Origin: an uncultured cyanobacterium
GTDB lineage: Bacteria; Cyanobacteriota; Vampirovibrionia; Gastranaerophilales; Gastranaerophilaceae
NCBI GenBank assembly: GCA_945836835.1
Contig: CAMAML010000002.1
Location: 1 to 20,928 of the forward strand
Length of the DNA: 20,928 nt
Direction of reading: 5' to 3'
The position numbers and the translations under genes were made by a program. Positions 5,453-14,299 of the stretch are shown one piece after another. A model generated the notes under the pieces. It saw only the letters and a program-made list of their open reading frames with translations, searched no databases and was not told where the DNA came from. Numbering within the stretch: position 1 is the first letter of the stretch; each line of letters begins with the position of its first letter.

Positions 5453-6546
5453 TACTTGTCCGTATCTTTCGTTACGTTTTTGGCGTTAGCAACATCAACG
5501 TCCGTCGCAAACGTCCTTTTGAGTAATTCTTCCCTGTCGATTTGCTTGTTGACAATAACGGTTTGTGCAAGTTGAACGATATTACTTACAATAAGATAAA
5601 TAAACACGCCCGCAGGAATAGGAATAATTACAAACGTTGCAATAATCATCAACGGCATAAATGTTCCCATGGATTTTTGGAGTGCCTGCTGGGTAGAGTC
5701 CATATCTTTTGAGTTGGCACTCGTCGTTGCCATCATCAACTTTTGGGAAATCAACATCGTTACCGCAAAAAGTACAATCAAAGTCAAAATATCCCAGTGG
5801 AAAGATTTTTTCGTTTCAATCGTCGGGATTGATGCGACAAGCAGGTTATCCGCACGGTTGAAGGTTACGACCTCGTTTTCCCTCGTGTTGCTGTCGGTAA
5901 CCGTAACTTCGGCTTTTGTGACGTTTGCAAGTTTAGAGAACGGTAAATCCAAGTTGTCCAAGCTGATCTTTAAATCCAAGTTTTCGCCCGGTTGAATTTC
6001 GCCCTGAACCTGCAAGGCTTTTTTCTGGTTGGAAATCTTTACGTTGTCGATAACTTCGTCACCTACAAAAACTCTTGCGACTTTGCCCGGCATAAATACG
6101 TCATACTTTGAAACGCCCATCGTACCGTCGTTTGAAATTCCCGCATTTGCCCAAAGGGTTGTGTCAAGGCGTTTTATGAACAAGAAGTTCGAGTCCCCCG
6201 CAATACGAATAAACTGCGGACTCATCAAAGACGAATAGAGTAATATGAAAATAGGCATTTGGATAAGCAACGGCAAGCATCCGCCCATCGGGTTGAACTT
6301 GTGTTCCTTGTAAAATTCCATCATTTTTTGCTGGAGCATTTGCGGATTGTTTTTGTATCTGTCCTGCAAAGCCTTCAATTTAGGCTGGAGTGCTTGCATG
6401 GCACGCATGTTTCTTTGTTGCGAAACATTTAGAGGCCAAATTGCCGCCCGCATAATTAATGTAAGCAAAATGATTGCAACCCCGTAACTTCCGCAAAAAC
6501 TTGCCAAAATCTTTAACAAATGAATGGTTAAACTTATAAAATCCAA
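5452..6546 (-). CDS. yidC: Membrane protein insertase YidC, with cyanobacterial-type periplasmic insert
   Basis: YidC/Oxa1/Alb3 proteins insert and fold inner-membrane proteins. This 364-residue protein has the five-helix core: TM1 near 18-38 with the groove arginine (R33 in LIMRAAIWPL), the cytoplasmic helical hairpin (43-85), TM2 near 91-107 (CLPLLIQMPIFILLYSS), then TM3-TM5 (251-335). Between TM2 and TM3 is an insert of about 125 residues (125-249), rich in beta-like alternation. Proteobacterial YidC has its large periplasmic domain between TM1 and TM2, and Gram-positive SpoIIIJ has none; the TM2-TM3 placement is that of cyanobacterial YidC. The start is a TTG (6546-6544) with GAGG nine bases upstream; the next in-frame ATG would remove most of TM1. 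The usual rpmH-rnpA neighbours are absent; queA overlaps downstream. Confidence 0.93.
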   Translation of the reverse strand: MDFISLTIHLLKILASFCGSYGVAIILLTLIMRAAIWPLNVSQQRNMRAMQALQPKLKALQDRYKNNPQMLQQKMMEFYKEHKFNPMGGCLPLLIQMPIFILLYSSLMSPQFIRIAGDSNFLFIKRLDTTLWANAGISNDGTMGVSKYDVFMPGKVARVFVGDEVIDNVKISNQKKALQVQGEIQPGENLDLKISLDNLDLPFSKLANVTKAEVTVTDSNTRENEVVTFNRADNLLVASIPTIETKKSFHWDILTLIVLFAVTMLISQKLMMATTSANSKDMDSTQQALQKSMGTFMPLMIIATFVIIPIPAGVFIYLIVSNIVQLAQTVIVNKQIDREELLKRTFATDVDVANAKNVTKDTDK

Positions 6547-6590
6547 TTCCCTAATCCTCTTCCTTAATAATCTTCTGTCTATATAAAAAT

Positions 6591-6619
6591 ATTATAAACG
6601 CAACCCAAAGTCAAGAAAA
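6591..6619 (-). promoter_or_regulatory. Candidate promoter of yidC-queA
   Basis: On the minus strand TTTTCT (6619-6614), a 17-base spacer and a perfect TATAAT (6596-6591) give a start near 6584, about 38 bases before the TTG start. An alternative -35, TTGACT, is only 12 bases from TATAAT. The -10 box is good and the -35 box poor. Confidence 0.45.
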
Positions 6620-6647
6620 CCGTAACGGATTGTAACCATTTATTGTC

Positions 6648-6983
6648 TTATTGTTCCCCAAAAAATATTTCGTAATTTTCTTCACCAAAAATTCTGCATT
6701 GAATTTCCTTAATTTTGTTGTCGTATTTTTCGGTCGGTTTGTTAATTTTTTCAAGTAACTGCTTGATTGCAGCGTATTGTCGAATTTCGATTTCCGCAAT
6801 ATCAATATCTGTGCTAATATCTTTTCCTTTTGACTTTTCGGCTTGCAAAAACAAGTCTAATTGAGCCTGCAACCATTCCGCTTCTTGCAGAACAAATTCT
6901 TCAATCGGTTCATTGTTCAGTTCCGCTTGTTTAATTTTATTTTCCAAATCTTGAATTATTTGAGTTTCCTTATCTTCCGCCAT
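6648..6983 (-). CDS. Small acidic, helical protein downstream of the giant peptidase-like gene; unknown function
   Basis: I do not recognise a family. The 111-residue protein is soluble, with no signal peptide or membrane segment, and is rich in Glu, Lys, Gln and Ile. Its pattern (TQIIQDLENKIKQAELN, LQAQLDLFLQAEKSKG, IKQLLEKINKP) predicts long amphipathic helices, probably a coiled coil or helical bundle, and it carries one cysteine (in QCRIFGEENYEIFFGEQ). The start has GGGAG eight bases upstream. It lies 36 bases after the stop of the 1388-residue gene on the same strand, with no promoter or terminator seen between, so the two are probably co-transcribed. A chaperone, regulator or inhibitor of the large protein is a reasonable inference, by analogy with small helical partners of effectors, but no sequence motif proves it. 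Confidence 0.8.
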   Translation of the reverse strand: MAEDKETQIIQDLENKIKQAELNNEPIEEFVLQEAEWLQAQLDLFLQAEKSKGKDISTDIDIAEIEIRQYAAIKQLLEKINKPTEKYDNKIKEIQCRIFGEENYEIFFGEQ

Positions 6984-7019
6984 TGAAAATTCTCCCTGCT
7001 TTATTATAACACAATTGAA

Positions 7020-10000
7020 CTATAACTTATGCCACTTGCCGTTATATTCCGTCAAAATTTTACCGTCAGCCGTTCTTATTCTTCTTCTTTGTTTTCCGAA
7101 TATTTCTACGGTATCAATAAGTCTTGCACCTTGAGGAATTTCCAACGGAGGTTTTGCCGGTTGCTTGTAATTGTCGCTTTGCTTTGTCGACATGTTATTA
7201 GCCGAAATATTTTCGGTGGTTGCTGTTTTTTGACCGGAATTTGATTGATTTTGTTTAACATGTGCCAAATCCGGTAATTCTTCCGTTTCGCTTGTCACAA
7301 TGGAAATTTTACCGTTATCGTTTTTAATTATCAGGAAAGTATCCGTACTTGTTTCCAATATAGGAACATTTTCCCCATTCTTTGGAATTGGGATATTCGT
7401 ATATTTTCCGTCTTTTTTTATAATAACATTAACGTTTGTTATGGTTGCACCAATAGCATTACCCTCAGCCGTATGGGCTACAACTAAGGTTTTCCCCTTT
7501 GATAACTCAGTCGTTCTTGAAACAAAGGTGTCAGAACTATGTATCGTTTCTTTTGGAGTGGAAGGGGTATCATTGTTTATCAACGGTGTTTCCGTTTGCA
7601 GTTTTTGTGTTACGGGTGTTACATCAACCTGAGGAGATGGAGAAGTTCTTTGGGAAACAACAGTATTCTTCTGTATATCTCGAAGTCTTGCTAAATTACC
7701 GTCATCACCGACTATGTATTGAACACCAGATTTGTTCTCGTAAACCTGATAATCTTTACCGTTGATCTTTGTATAACCAACATCTTTATAACCCGTAGGT
7801 GTGTTGTTGATTCGAGAACTTGCTGTTGATGAGTTTCGTTTTTGCAGAGAAATTTGTAATCCGTAATCGTTATATCCTTTGTTCATAAACTGTGTAAACG
7901 TACATTGAGTATCAACTCCTCCGCTCATTGGATCTCTATATGTTACAATTTGCATTTGAGGATCATAATTTATGACAGATCTAGCATGACCACCCCAGTG
8001 GCAAATCATTACGTCTTGCCCCGGAACAAAATCATTCAATAAATTTTCCAAAGCCTCTCGAATGTTTTCTTTATAAGTATGTCCACCCTGTTTAGTTTTG
8101 TTTTTTGTACTATAACTTACTTCCGAACTCCCGCCAATATCCCTTGCAGCTTCTGTTGTACTTCGTCTGTTCATAATCTCTGTCGATTGTTGCCCCAGCT
8201 GCGTTGCACTTAAAGTCGAAATATCAGTAACTTGTGAAACAGAGGCTTTTTTAATATTATTGGCCATAAATGCCTGTTCTATCATTTGAATACCGTCAGG
8301 GGCATTACTCATAAATTTTACGGGCATTTTTACGGGTTTTCCGTTAGGGAAAAATACCGGTTTATCCCCGTTTGCAAGATTTACCGTAATCCCGTTACCG
8401 TTATCTTCGAGCATAGTAAACAAACGAGCCCTGCCGGACGGTGTTTCCAACATTGAGTTAATTTGGGATGTCGCAACACAAATATGCGTACCGCCATCCT
8501 GACTCATTGTTGCCAATTTCATAGGGTCAAACAGTTTATTAAATTTTTCTTCGGACATTTTTATAGGAAGTGCATTTCCGTTATTATTTACGTATAATTG
8601 CCCGTTGATACTGCAAACATCACCATCCGGAACATATTTTGAAATATTTTTCGGATCTACATTATTAGCCAATTTGTTTACAAACGTATTGCCTCTTTTT
8701 TGACGCTCCAAAGCATCAACCAATCTGTCGGAAACAACGTTACCGATAAAAGAATCCGAAATAGAATGATTTGACGGTGGGGCGTTAAGTCTGTCAATAA
8801 CATTTGAACTGACTTTTCCGGAGGCGATAGCTTCGTTTAGCCCGTTATCAACTGCTTTTTGTTTTTTTGCTTCTCGTGCAGTCCTTAACTGTTTGTCAAG
8901 TTCTGTTTCAGAACTAAAAGCATTGCTAATCTTATCTTTGACTCTGCTAAAGAAACCGCCCGAACCGTTAGAATTTAGCCCTCCTGCTAAAATATTTCCA
9001 TTGTCATCAATGTAAGCACTTGTACTTGGAGGGGCTGTTTGTGTTGCAGGTTTCCCTCCTTTGACTTTTACTCCGCCTGAGCCGACGTGGCTTAACCTTG
9101 CCATCAAAATACCCGAAACAATATCCACTGTCGCATCGCTTGTTCCGTATTCTCCTCCTTTTGCGGTTTCTACTCCCAAGCTGCCCGTTGCGTTGATTAT
9201 TTCTTCCGCAACTTCATTTGTAAGACTGCTGTTAATCTTAAACGCCGACATTAACTTAGGTGCAAGTTCGGAAGCTCCCGCACCGATTGCACCGTAAATC
9301 CCGTTCGTTAAACATTTTTCTTTGATTTCTTCCGCCGAATGGTTTGTTGCGCTTGCCTCATAAATCGCCGTGCCGGCTATAGCGTTCCCCCCACTCGATA
9401 CGGTTTTTGCGGTAACGTTTGCGACTTTAGCACCCGTATCGCCTCGTTTTGCCTGTGCTGCCCACTTTGTTCCCTGCTCAAACTTCTTGACTTTATTGAG
9501 CCCGATTGCGGTCTTGTTTAGGGTTTTTGCGAGTTTCGCACCTTTAACACCCCATTTTGCTGCACTACTTGCCATTCTTGCCGTCGCCCAGGCAGCTCCG
9601 CCGGGGACTGCTGACAGTGCTACCGTTAAGGCTATGTCGCCCGCAATATCCGATACCATTTCGGTCGTTGCCATGTTTTGGGTAAACTGTGAAACCTCTT
9701 TGGATATGTCACTTGTTCCAAATGCACTTTTTGCAATAAGTTGGGTGTCTTTTTGCATTTGTTCAAGTGTCTTACCTTTTGTCAAATTTCTGTACTTTGT
9801 GGAAATTTCTTCCTGCCCGGCACGTAAATATCGATTAAGTGCCTGCTTTTTATCCGACTCAGTTTTACAGTTCGAGTAAACCGTATTCTTTAGTGCTTTG
9901 AACTGCTCGTCACTCATCTTCAAACCGCCTTTAACCGAATTTTCAAACTCGGCTAAACTTTGTCCGTTTGATTTTGTTAATATTTGGTTGTAGGTTTTTA

Positions 10001-11186
10001 TTGATCTTGATAATCCTTGTGCCATCGTTAAATTTGTTTGTGCAGCCTCTGCTGCCGCAATTTTTTGCGGATCAAATTCTATTCCGAAAACTTGTTTATA
10101 CCTTGTCTTAAACTCGTTCTCTGTTTTTGCACTTGCAAGAAGTTTTACGGCTTTGGAATTTCCGCCGAGTTTGGTCTCCATTTCCTCAATGGTATTACAT
10201 CCGAACCAACCGCAAACGGTATCGCCCATTCTAGCGGAAAAAGACCAACCTTCGCCTTTTGCTTGATTATAAGCACTTTGAGCTTGCTTATTTTCGGATG
10301 AAAAACTTTCGTTAAAAGCCTGTATAGCTTCTTTGTCCGTCATATTTTGAACGTTAGAAGTTTGTTTTGCAGCTATTGCTCCTCGCAAAAAATCCATGGC
10401 ATTTTCCATGTCTTTCGGGTTAGTCCGCCTAAAAGATGCATTAAATTCTTTATTTAAACTCGTCTCAAAATCCGCTTTGGCTTTCTTAATATCGCCGTCC
10501 GAAACGCCTGCCTCTTTTGCCGCTTCGGCAAGTTTATTCATTATTGTCATAAGAACTTGGCGTTGCTGTTTGGTCCCGCCTGCACCGACTTCACTCGTAA
10601 CGGTGTCTATGATTGAACTATCCTCTCGCTTTGTGTTGTCCTTATCGTATTCGTCCAGAAATGCAACAATGTTTTTGGAATTAATCTTTGTATCCAAAAG
10701 ATTTTGCATCTTTTTCATACTGTTTAAGCCCGAATTATCGTCCGCAATTTGGTAAAACTGTTGAGCTAAACTTCCCAAACTTTTCCTTGTTTTTACATTT
10801 TCGTTGTACTTTTTTGCATCTTTGTATTTTTGAGGATTTTGCACGTAGTCGCTTTTCAAAATCACACCATCCTGAGCTATTACGACAACTTGTCCCGATT
10901 TTGATTGTGCGATAGTTCGCCCGTTTGCCCCCTGACCAATGACCGTAAATTCTTCCTGCCTGTTTGTTTTTGAATAATGCCCGGTTATCTTATTGCCATA
11001 ACCTTTGTAATTGATAAGTCCTAATTTTTTTAATTTTGCTTCCGGCTCGGCTGATGGGCGTGAAGCCTTAAATAGCGGAGTATCTGTTCCCGAATTTTTG
11101 ACAATAGTACTCTGCGAAGTCTTTTTCCCCTGAGGATTTTCAACTCTCTTTCCGTTTATAATAGTTGTATTGTGTATCTCTGTCAT
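7020..11186 (-). CDS. Giant multidomain protein with papain/calpain-like cysteine peptidase domain
   Basis: This 1388-residue protein is not one I can name. The ATG at 11186 is chosen because AAGGA lies five bases upstream; the frame extends to a TTG at 11204 without a binding site. There is no signal peptide. Residues 120-500 are polar and helix-rich. Residues 510-700 form an Ala/Gly-rich segment with weakly hydrophobic helices (GDIALTVALSAVPGGAAWATAR, CLTNGIYGAIGAGAS). Residues 890-1115 carry a papain-fold signature: Q896 in SQDGGTHIC with candidate nucleophile C903, followed by TSQINSMLETPSGRARLF, then H1067 in CHWGGHARSVINYD and D1085 in YRDPMSGG. The order Gln, Cys, His, Asp/Asn and the phrase after Cys resemble calpain (C2) and C39-like peptidases. 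Beyond 1115 come Thr/Ser/Pro-rich linkers and short beta modules ending in IRTADGKILTEYNGKWHKL. Activity, export route and target are unknown. Confidence 0.85.
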   Translation of the reverse strand: MTEIHNTTIINGKRVENPQGKKTSQSTIVKNSGTDTPLFKASRPSAEPEAKLKKLGLINYKGYGNKITGHYSKTNRQEEFTVIGQGANGRTIAQSKSGQVVVIAQDGVILKSDYVQNPQKYKDAKKYNENVKTRKSLGSLAQQFYQIADDNSGLNSMKKMQNLLDTKINSKNIVAFLDEYDKDNTKREDSSIIDTVTSEVGAGGTKQQRQVLMTIMNKLAEAAKEAGVSDGDIKKAKADFETSLNKEFNASFRRTNPKDMENAMDFLRGAIAAKQTSNVQNMTDKEAIQAFNESFSSENKQAQSAYNQAKGEGWSFSARMGDTVCGWFGCNTIEEMETKLGGNSKAVKLLASAKTENEFKTRYKQVFGIEFDPQKIAAAEAAQTNLTMAQGLSRSIKTYNQILTKSNGQSLAEFENSVKGGLKMSDEQFKALKNTVYSNCKTESDKKQALNRYLRAGQEEISTKYRNLTKGKTLEQMQKDTQLIAKSAFGTSDISKEVSQFTQNMATTEMVSDIAGDIALTVALSAVPGGAAWATARMASSAAKWGVKGAKLAKTLNKTAIGLNKVKKFEQGTKWAAQAKRGDTGAKVANVTAKTVSSGGNAIAGTAIYEASATNHSAEEIKEKCLTNGIYGAIGAGASELAPKLMSAFKINSSLTNEVAEEIINATGSLGVETAKGGEYGTSDATVDIVSGILMARLSHVGSGGVKVKGGKPATQTAPPSTSAYIDDNGNILAGGLNSNGSGGFFSRVKDKISNAFSSETELDKQLRTAREAKKQKAVDNGLNEAIASGKVSSNVIDRLNAPPSNHSISDSFIGNVVSDRLVDALERQKRGNTFVNKLANNVDPKNISKYVPDGDVCSINGQLYVNNNGNALPIKMSEEKFNKLFDPMKLATMSQDGGTHICVATSQINSMLETPSGRARLFTMLEDNGNGITVNLANGDKPVFFPNGKPVKMPVKFMSNAPDGIQMIEQAFMANNIKKASVSQVTDISTLSATQLGQQSTEIMNRRSTTEAARDIGGSSEVSYSTKNKTKQGGHTYKENIREALENLLNDFVPGQDVMICHWGGHARSVINYDPQMQIVTYRDPMSGGVDTQCTFTQFMNKGYNDYGLQISLQKRNSSTASSRINNTPTGYKDVGYTKINGKDYQVYENKSGVQYIVGDDGNLARLRDIQKNTVVSQRTSPSPQVDVTPVTQKLQTETPLINNDTPSTPKETIHSSDTFVSRTTELSKGKTLVVAHTAEGNAIGATITNVNVIIKKDGKYTNIPIPKNGENVPILETSTDTFLIIKNDNGKISIVTSETEELPDLAHVKQNQSNSGQKTATTENISANNMSTKQSDNYKQPAKPPLEIPQGARLIDTVEIFGKQRRRIRTADGKILTEYNGKWHKL

Positions 11187-11215
11187 TATCGTCCTTAAAC
11201 GCAATTACTGACTAA

Positions 11216-11231
11216 CACAATTCTTATTGTG
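11216..11231. promoter_or_regulatory. Small palindrome upstream of the giant gene
   Basis: CACAAT (11216-11221), a four-base spacer and ATTGTG (11226-11231) form a perfect inverted repeat about 30 bases upstream of the ATG at 11186. It could be an operator or a small hairpin in the leader. A TATAAC -10-like box lies just upstream on the minus strand (around 11249-11254), without a good -35. Chance occurrence is possible. Confidence 0.3.
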
Positions 11232-11360
11232 CTACATGTTATATTGGAACTTTTAGAGCAAAACTTTAACAAATTCGGGTAAGTATTAATAAATCGTTAC
11301 ATCCCATTTATCTTACCGTTTCTCAAATGGATAATTCATGTAAAAACTTCGAAATTTTTT

Positions 11361-12164
11361 TTACAACAGGGTTTTAATTGCATTTGGTAGGTATTTTATT
11401 TGCTCAATCGCAAGAACTCCATACTCCGTCAACTCCTCGGACGCCAATTCCCCGCATAGTCCGTGCAAATATACTCCCAGCTTTGCACCGTAAAAAATAT
11501 CGCATTTTTGAGCAACAAGTCCCGCGATAATCCCCGCCAAAACATCTCCGCTCCCCGCTTTTGCAAGACTGCTGTTTCCCGTTTCATTTTCGTAAATCTC
11601 AAAATCTTTTGAACATACAACCGTCCTATGTGATTTCAAAACCGTGACACAATCGAATTTCCTGCTGATTTGACATGCCACTCGTTTTGTATCGGAAAGA
11701 ATTTCTTCCGTGCTTACCCCAAGTAATCTTGCCGCTTCTTTTGGGTGCGGAGTCAAAATTAAATCCTCAGGCAGATTTTTGTAATCCCCTTTTGCCAAAA
11801 TATTTAACCCGTCGGCGTCAATGATTACGGGGATATTCCCAACGGTTTTAAGGCATTGTTCAAAAATCTCAACCGCCTTGTCACTTGTCGAAAGCCCGCA
11901 CCCCACAAGCAGGACATCCGCATTTTTAACTTGATTTTCCAAATCTTCAATCGGTGCAAAAACGATATTTTGGGTTTGAGCAGAAACTGCGGTTATAACT
12001 CTTTCACTTGAACACAAAAATACGTAACCGCAACCGACTTTAAGTGCCGAAAGGCTTGACAACATAGCCGCTCCGCTCATATAATCGGACCCCGAAACAT
12101 TCACAACACGTCCAAAAGTCCCTTTATGAGAGTTTTGCACCCTATAAGGCATCTTAAATTCCAT
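11361..12164 (-). CDS. nnrD: ADP-dependent NAD(P)H-hydrate dehydratase
   Basis: NnrD repairs NADHX and NADPHX, damaged hydrated cofactors, by ADP-dependent dehydration in the cytosol. The 267-residue protein has the ribokinase-like fold signatures: NSHKGTFGRV (11-20), the following Gly-rich GSDYMSGAAML, DADGLN (116-121), the TPHP block (138-141), and AGSGDVLAG (203-211) at the nucleotide and catalytic site. Only the dehydratase domain is present; the NnrE epimerase domain often fused in front is absent here and must be elsewhere if it exists. The frame starts at an ATG inside the trmL end (overlap of 11 bases). A second ATG at 12152, directly after the trmL stop, gives MPYRVQNSHKG and is also plausible. 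It is the last gene of the four-gene minus-strand operon. Confidence 0.93.
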   Translation of the reverse strand: MEFKMPYRVQNSHKGTFGRVVNVSGSDYMSGAAMLSSLSALKVGCGYVFLCSSERVITAVSAQTQNIVFAPIEDLENQVKNADVLLVGCGLSTSDKAVEIFEQCLKTVGNIPVIIDADGLNILAKGDYKNLPEDLILTPHPKEAARLLGVSTEEILSDTKRVACQISRKFDCVTVLKSHRTVVCSKDFEIYENETGNSSLAKAGSGDVLAGIIAGLVAQKCDIFYGAKLGVYLHGLCGELASEELTEYGVLAIEQIKYLPNAIKTLL

Positions 12165-12609
12165 TTTGTCTTATTACCTCATAAACAGCAATCGCAACCG
12201 AATTTGACAAATTTAAGCTCCTTTGTCCTTCTCGCATCGGAATGGTTATAGCATGCTCGTCTTTTACGTATTTTTCGGGCAACCCTCGGGTTTCCGGACC
12301 GAATACCAAAAAATCACCGTCCTTGAATTTTACGTCGGTATAAAGTTTTTTCGATTTTGTCGTCATATAGTAAAACGTACCATTTGGGAAGAGTTCGTAC
12401 AATTCCTCCATCGAGTTAACTTTTTTGATGTTTACGCTGTCCCAATAGTCTAACCCTGCCCGCTTGGTGTATTTTTCACTTAACGAAAACCCCAATTTCC
12501 CGACAAGGTACAAATCCGCCCCCGTGCAGGCACAAAGCCTTGCGATATTCCCCGTGTTTTGAGGGATTTCGGGTTCATATAAGACTACGTTAATCCTGCT
12601 TTTGCTCAT
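12154..12609 (-). CDS. trmL: tRNA (cytidine/uridine-34 2'-O)-methyltransferase, SPOUT family
   Basis: TrmL methylates the ribose of wobble nucleotide 34 in leucine tRNAs using AdoMet. The 151-residue size and single SPOUT domain fit the family, which forms a trefoil-knotted dimer. Motifs are EPEIPQNTGNIARLCA (12-27), then LVFGPETRGLP and IPMREGQRSLNLSNSVAIAVYEV, which form the knot and AdoMet site. The ATG at 12609 is chosen over an upstream non-ATG start because GGAAAG lies seven bases upstream. The start overlaps the 3' end of the PgsA-like gene by 20 bases, and the end overlaps nnrD, so expression is tightly coupled. With queA it is the second wobble-base modification gene in the window. 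Confidence 0.93.
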   Translation of the reverse strand: MSKSRINVVLYEPEIPQNTGNIARLCACTGADLYLVGKLGFSLSEKYTKRAGLDYWDSVNIKKVNSMEELYELFPNGTFYYMTTKSKKLYTDVKFKDGDFLVFGPETRGLPEKYVKDEHAITIPMREGQRSLNLSNSVAIAVYEVIRQNGI

Positions 12610-13237
12610 TGAACAACTTTCCGCTCTCAAGCACTACCGGCAAGCCTCTGACTACGCAGAATAACACCGCAATAAACGCCAAAATTTGTGCGGTAACGTC
12701 AAGCCCCGTAATAAAACCTGCCGAAAAATGCATTAACGGGTCGGTTAAACTTCCTATCCCGGCAACTATGATTAACAGGGCGAAAGCGACAACTTTTGCA
12801 ACCGCATAGCTTATTCTCATAAATCTTGACGCACAAATAAATTTTCCGATAGCGGAAGATTGCATGGTCTTTTCCCCAAAAGCCGTCATCCCTTTAGACA
12901 ACGCAACACTTCTTATGCTGTCGGTTACAAACGCTCTTGTGACGCATATTATCGGATAAAGCATCGGGATAAGCCCCAAGCACGCAAACGCAATCCAGTA
13001 TGTCATCTCGACAATTCTGTCCCCCATAATGTCCAAAACTGAACCCCATTCGGACGACTGGTTGAATTTTCTTGCAATATACCCGTCAAGTCCGTCCATC
13101 GCAAACGCTATAATCGTCAGAACAAACGCAATTTCAAACCCCGTCCACTTGTTCAGCGTCATCAGCCAAACCGCAACAAATGCAACAAAAATTCTTGCGA
13201 TTGAAACTATATTTGCCATATTATCTTTAATTTTCAT
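12590..13237 (-). CDS. CDP-alcohol phosphatidyltransferase, PgsA-like
   Basis: This 215-residue membrane protein carries the complete CDP-alcohol phosphotransferase motif, D48-x2-D51-G-x2-A-R56-x8-G65-x3-D69-x3-D73, which binds the metal ions and CDP-diacylglycerol. About six hydrophobic helices are visible (for example 8-26, 33-47, 77-100, 144-165, 180-205). The likely product is phosphatidylglycerol phosphate (PgsA), but the motif alone does not separate PgsA from other phosphatidyltransferases. The Shine-Dalgarno AAGGAG overlaps the stop codon of the upstream oxidoreductase gene (TAAGGAG), a sign of coupled translation. The 3' end overlaps trmL by 20 bases. Confidence 0.88.
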   Translation of the reverse strand: MKIKDNMANIVSIARIFVAFVAVWLMTLNKWTGFEIAFVLTIIAFAMDGLDGYIARKFNQSSEWGSVLDIMGDRIVEMTYWIAFACLGLIPMLYPIICVTRAFVTDSIRSVALSKGMTAFGEKTMQSSAIGKFICASRFMRISYAVAKVVAFALLIIVAGIGSLTDPLMHFSAGFITGLDVTAQILAFIAVLFCVVRGLPVVLESGKLFNEQKQD

Positions 13238-13251
13238 TTTTCCGAAACTCC

Positions 13252-14250
13252 TTATTTCTTGGTCCTTGAGAGTGCAAAGTTTACTTCGTCAAGATTTTTT
13301 CTTCTCTCACCCAGCATAACTTTTTCCGCTTGCTCGAGAATTGCCGTAACCATAAACCCGTTATCCCCGTCCGAGCGAGCTTTTTTGCCGTTTTCACAAC
13401 AGCTTATAAAGTGCTGGCATTCAAGTTTGAGCGGTTCGATTTCCAAATAATCGAGCTGAACGTTTTGGGTAATATCTTTGTTAAAGTTATCAAAAATAAC
13501 GAGCTTGTTTTCCCTCAACGTATCGTCTAGGATTGCGGTGGCCTTAGTCCCTCTGACGAGCAACTGAACATGTTTTCTCGGAGTAATCCAACTGTCGGAA
13601 ATTTGCCCTATCATTCCGTCCTCAAACTCAATTCCGATATGGGTTATATCCATAATATCGTTTTTGTCGGAAGAACAACCGACCGCAGAAATTACTCTGA
13701 CAGGGTTTTTGCCAGTGACGTAGCTCATCATCGAAACGTCATGCGGAGCCAAGTCCCACATAACACTTCTGTCGTTTTTAAAGAAGTTAATATTCAACCT
13801 GTCGCTTTGGGCGTAGACGACTTCTCCCAATGCACCTTCCTCAATAAGCATTTTTAAGCGGTTAACCGCAGGATGATAGAGCAAAAGGTGACCGACCATA
13901 AGCACCAAACCTTTAGAGTTTGCAACTTCGGTCAAATCTTTTGCCTCTTGAGCAACCGTCGAGATAGGTTTTTCGACGTAAACGTTTTTCCCCGCATCAA
14001 GCATGGCATGCACCATTTTGTAGTGGGTGTGGCTCGGCGTAACGACCGCTACCGAAGTTATCTCGGGGTTGTTAATTATATCGTGAAAATCTTTTGTAAC
14101 CTCAACTTCGGGGTATTGTTCCTTAACTTTTGCCAGATTTTCTTCGTCCATATCGCATACAACCTTCAAAACTCCGAGGTTGTAGAAATTTCTGACAATA
14201 TTTCTTCCCCAAACTCCGCATCCTATTACGGCTATTTTTTGTTCTGTCAT
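13252..14250 (-). CDS. Gfo/Idh/MocA family NAD(P)-dependent oxidoreductase
   Basis: This 332-residue protein has the two-domain sugar oxidoreductase layout. The N-terminal Rossmann fold begins IAVIGCGVWGRN (6-17), and the family EKP motif is at 93-95 (YVEKPIS), where the lysine contributes to catalysis. The C-terminal alpha/beta domain includes SDRLNINFFKNDRSVMWDLAPHDV, with H170 in the conserved position. That block resembles nucleotide-sugar dehydrogenases of the WbpB/WlbA type that act on UDP-N-acetylglucosaminuronate in surface-polysaccharide synthesis, but no other glycan gene is nearby, so the substrate is open. The ATG at 14250 is preceded by AAGGA at seven bases; a TTG at 14277 is in frame but has no binding site. 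It is the promoter-proximal gene of the four-gene operon. Confidence 0.9.
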   Translation of the reverse strand: MTEQKIAVIGCGVWGRNIVRNFYNLGVLKVVCDMDEENLAKVKEQYPEVEVTKDFHDIINNPEITSVAVVTPSHTHYKMVHAMLDAGKNVYVEKPISTVAQEAKDLTEVANSKGLVLMVGHLLLYHPAVNRLKMLIEEGALGEVVYAQSDRLNINFFKNDRSVMWDLAPHDVSMMSYVTGKNPVRVISAVGCSSDKNDIMDITHIGIEFEDGMIGQISDSWITPRKHVQLLVRGTKATAILDDTLRENKLVIFDNFNKDITQNVQLDYLEIEPLKLECQHFISCCENGKKARSDGDNGFMVTAILEQAEKVMLGERRKNLDEVNFALSRTKK

Positions 14251-14299
14251 GCCCTTATCCTTAACCTTAATATTCAATATAAAAAACTATCTTAACTAC

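Noticed and set aside
11340..11364. Hairpin around TTCGAA at the nnrD stop codon, considered as a terminator
   Set aside because: The stem is nearly all A/T, overlaps the stop codon and has no following T tract on the minus strand.
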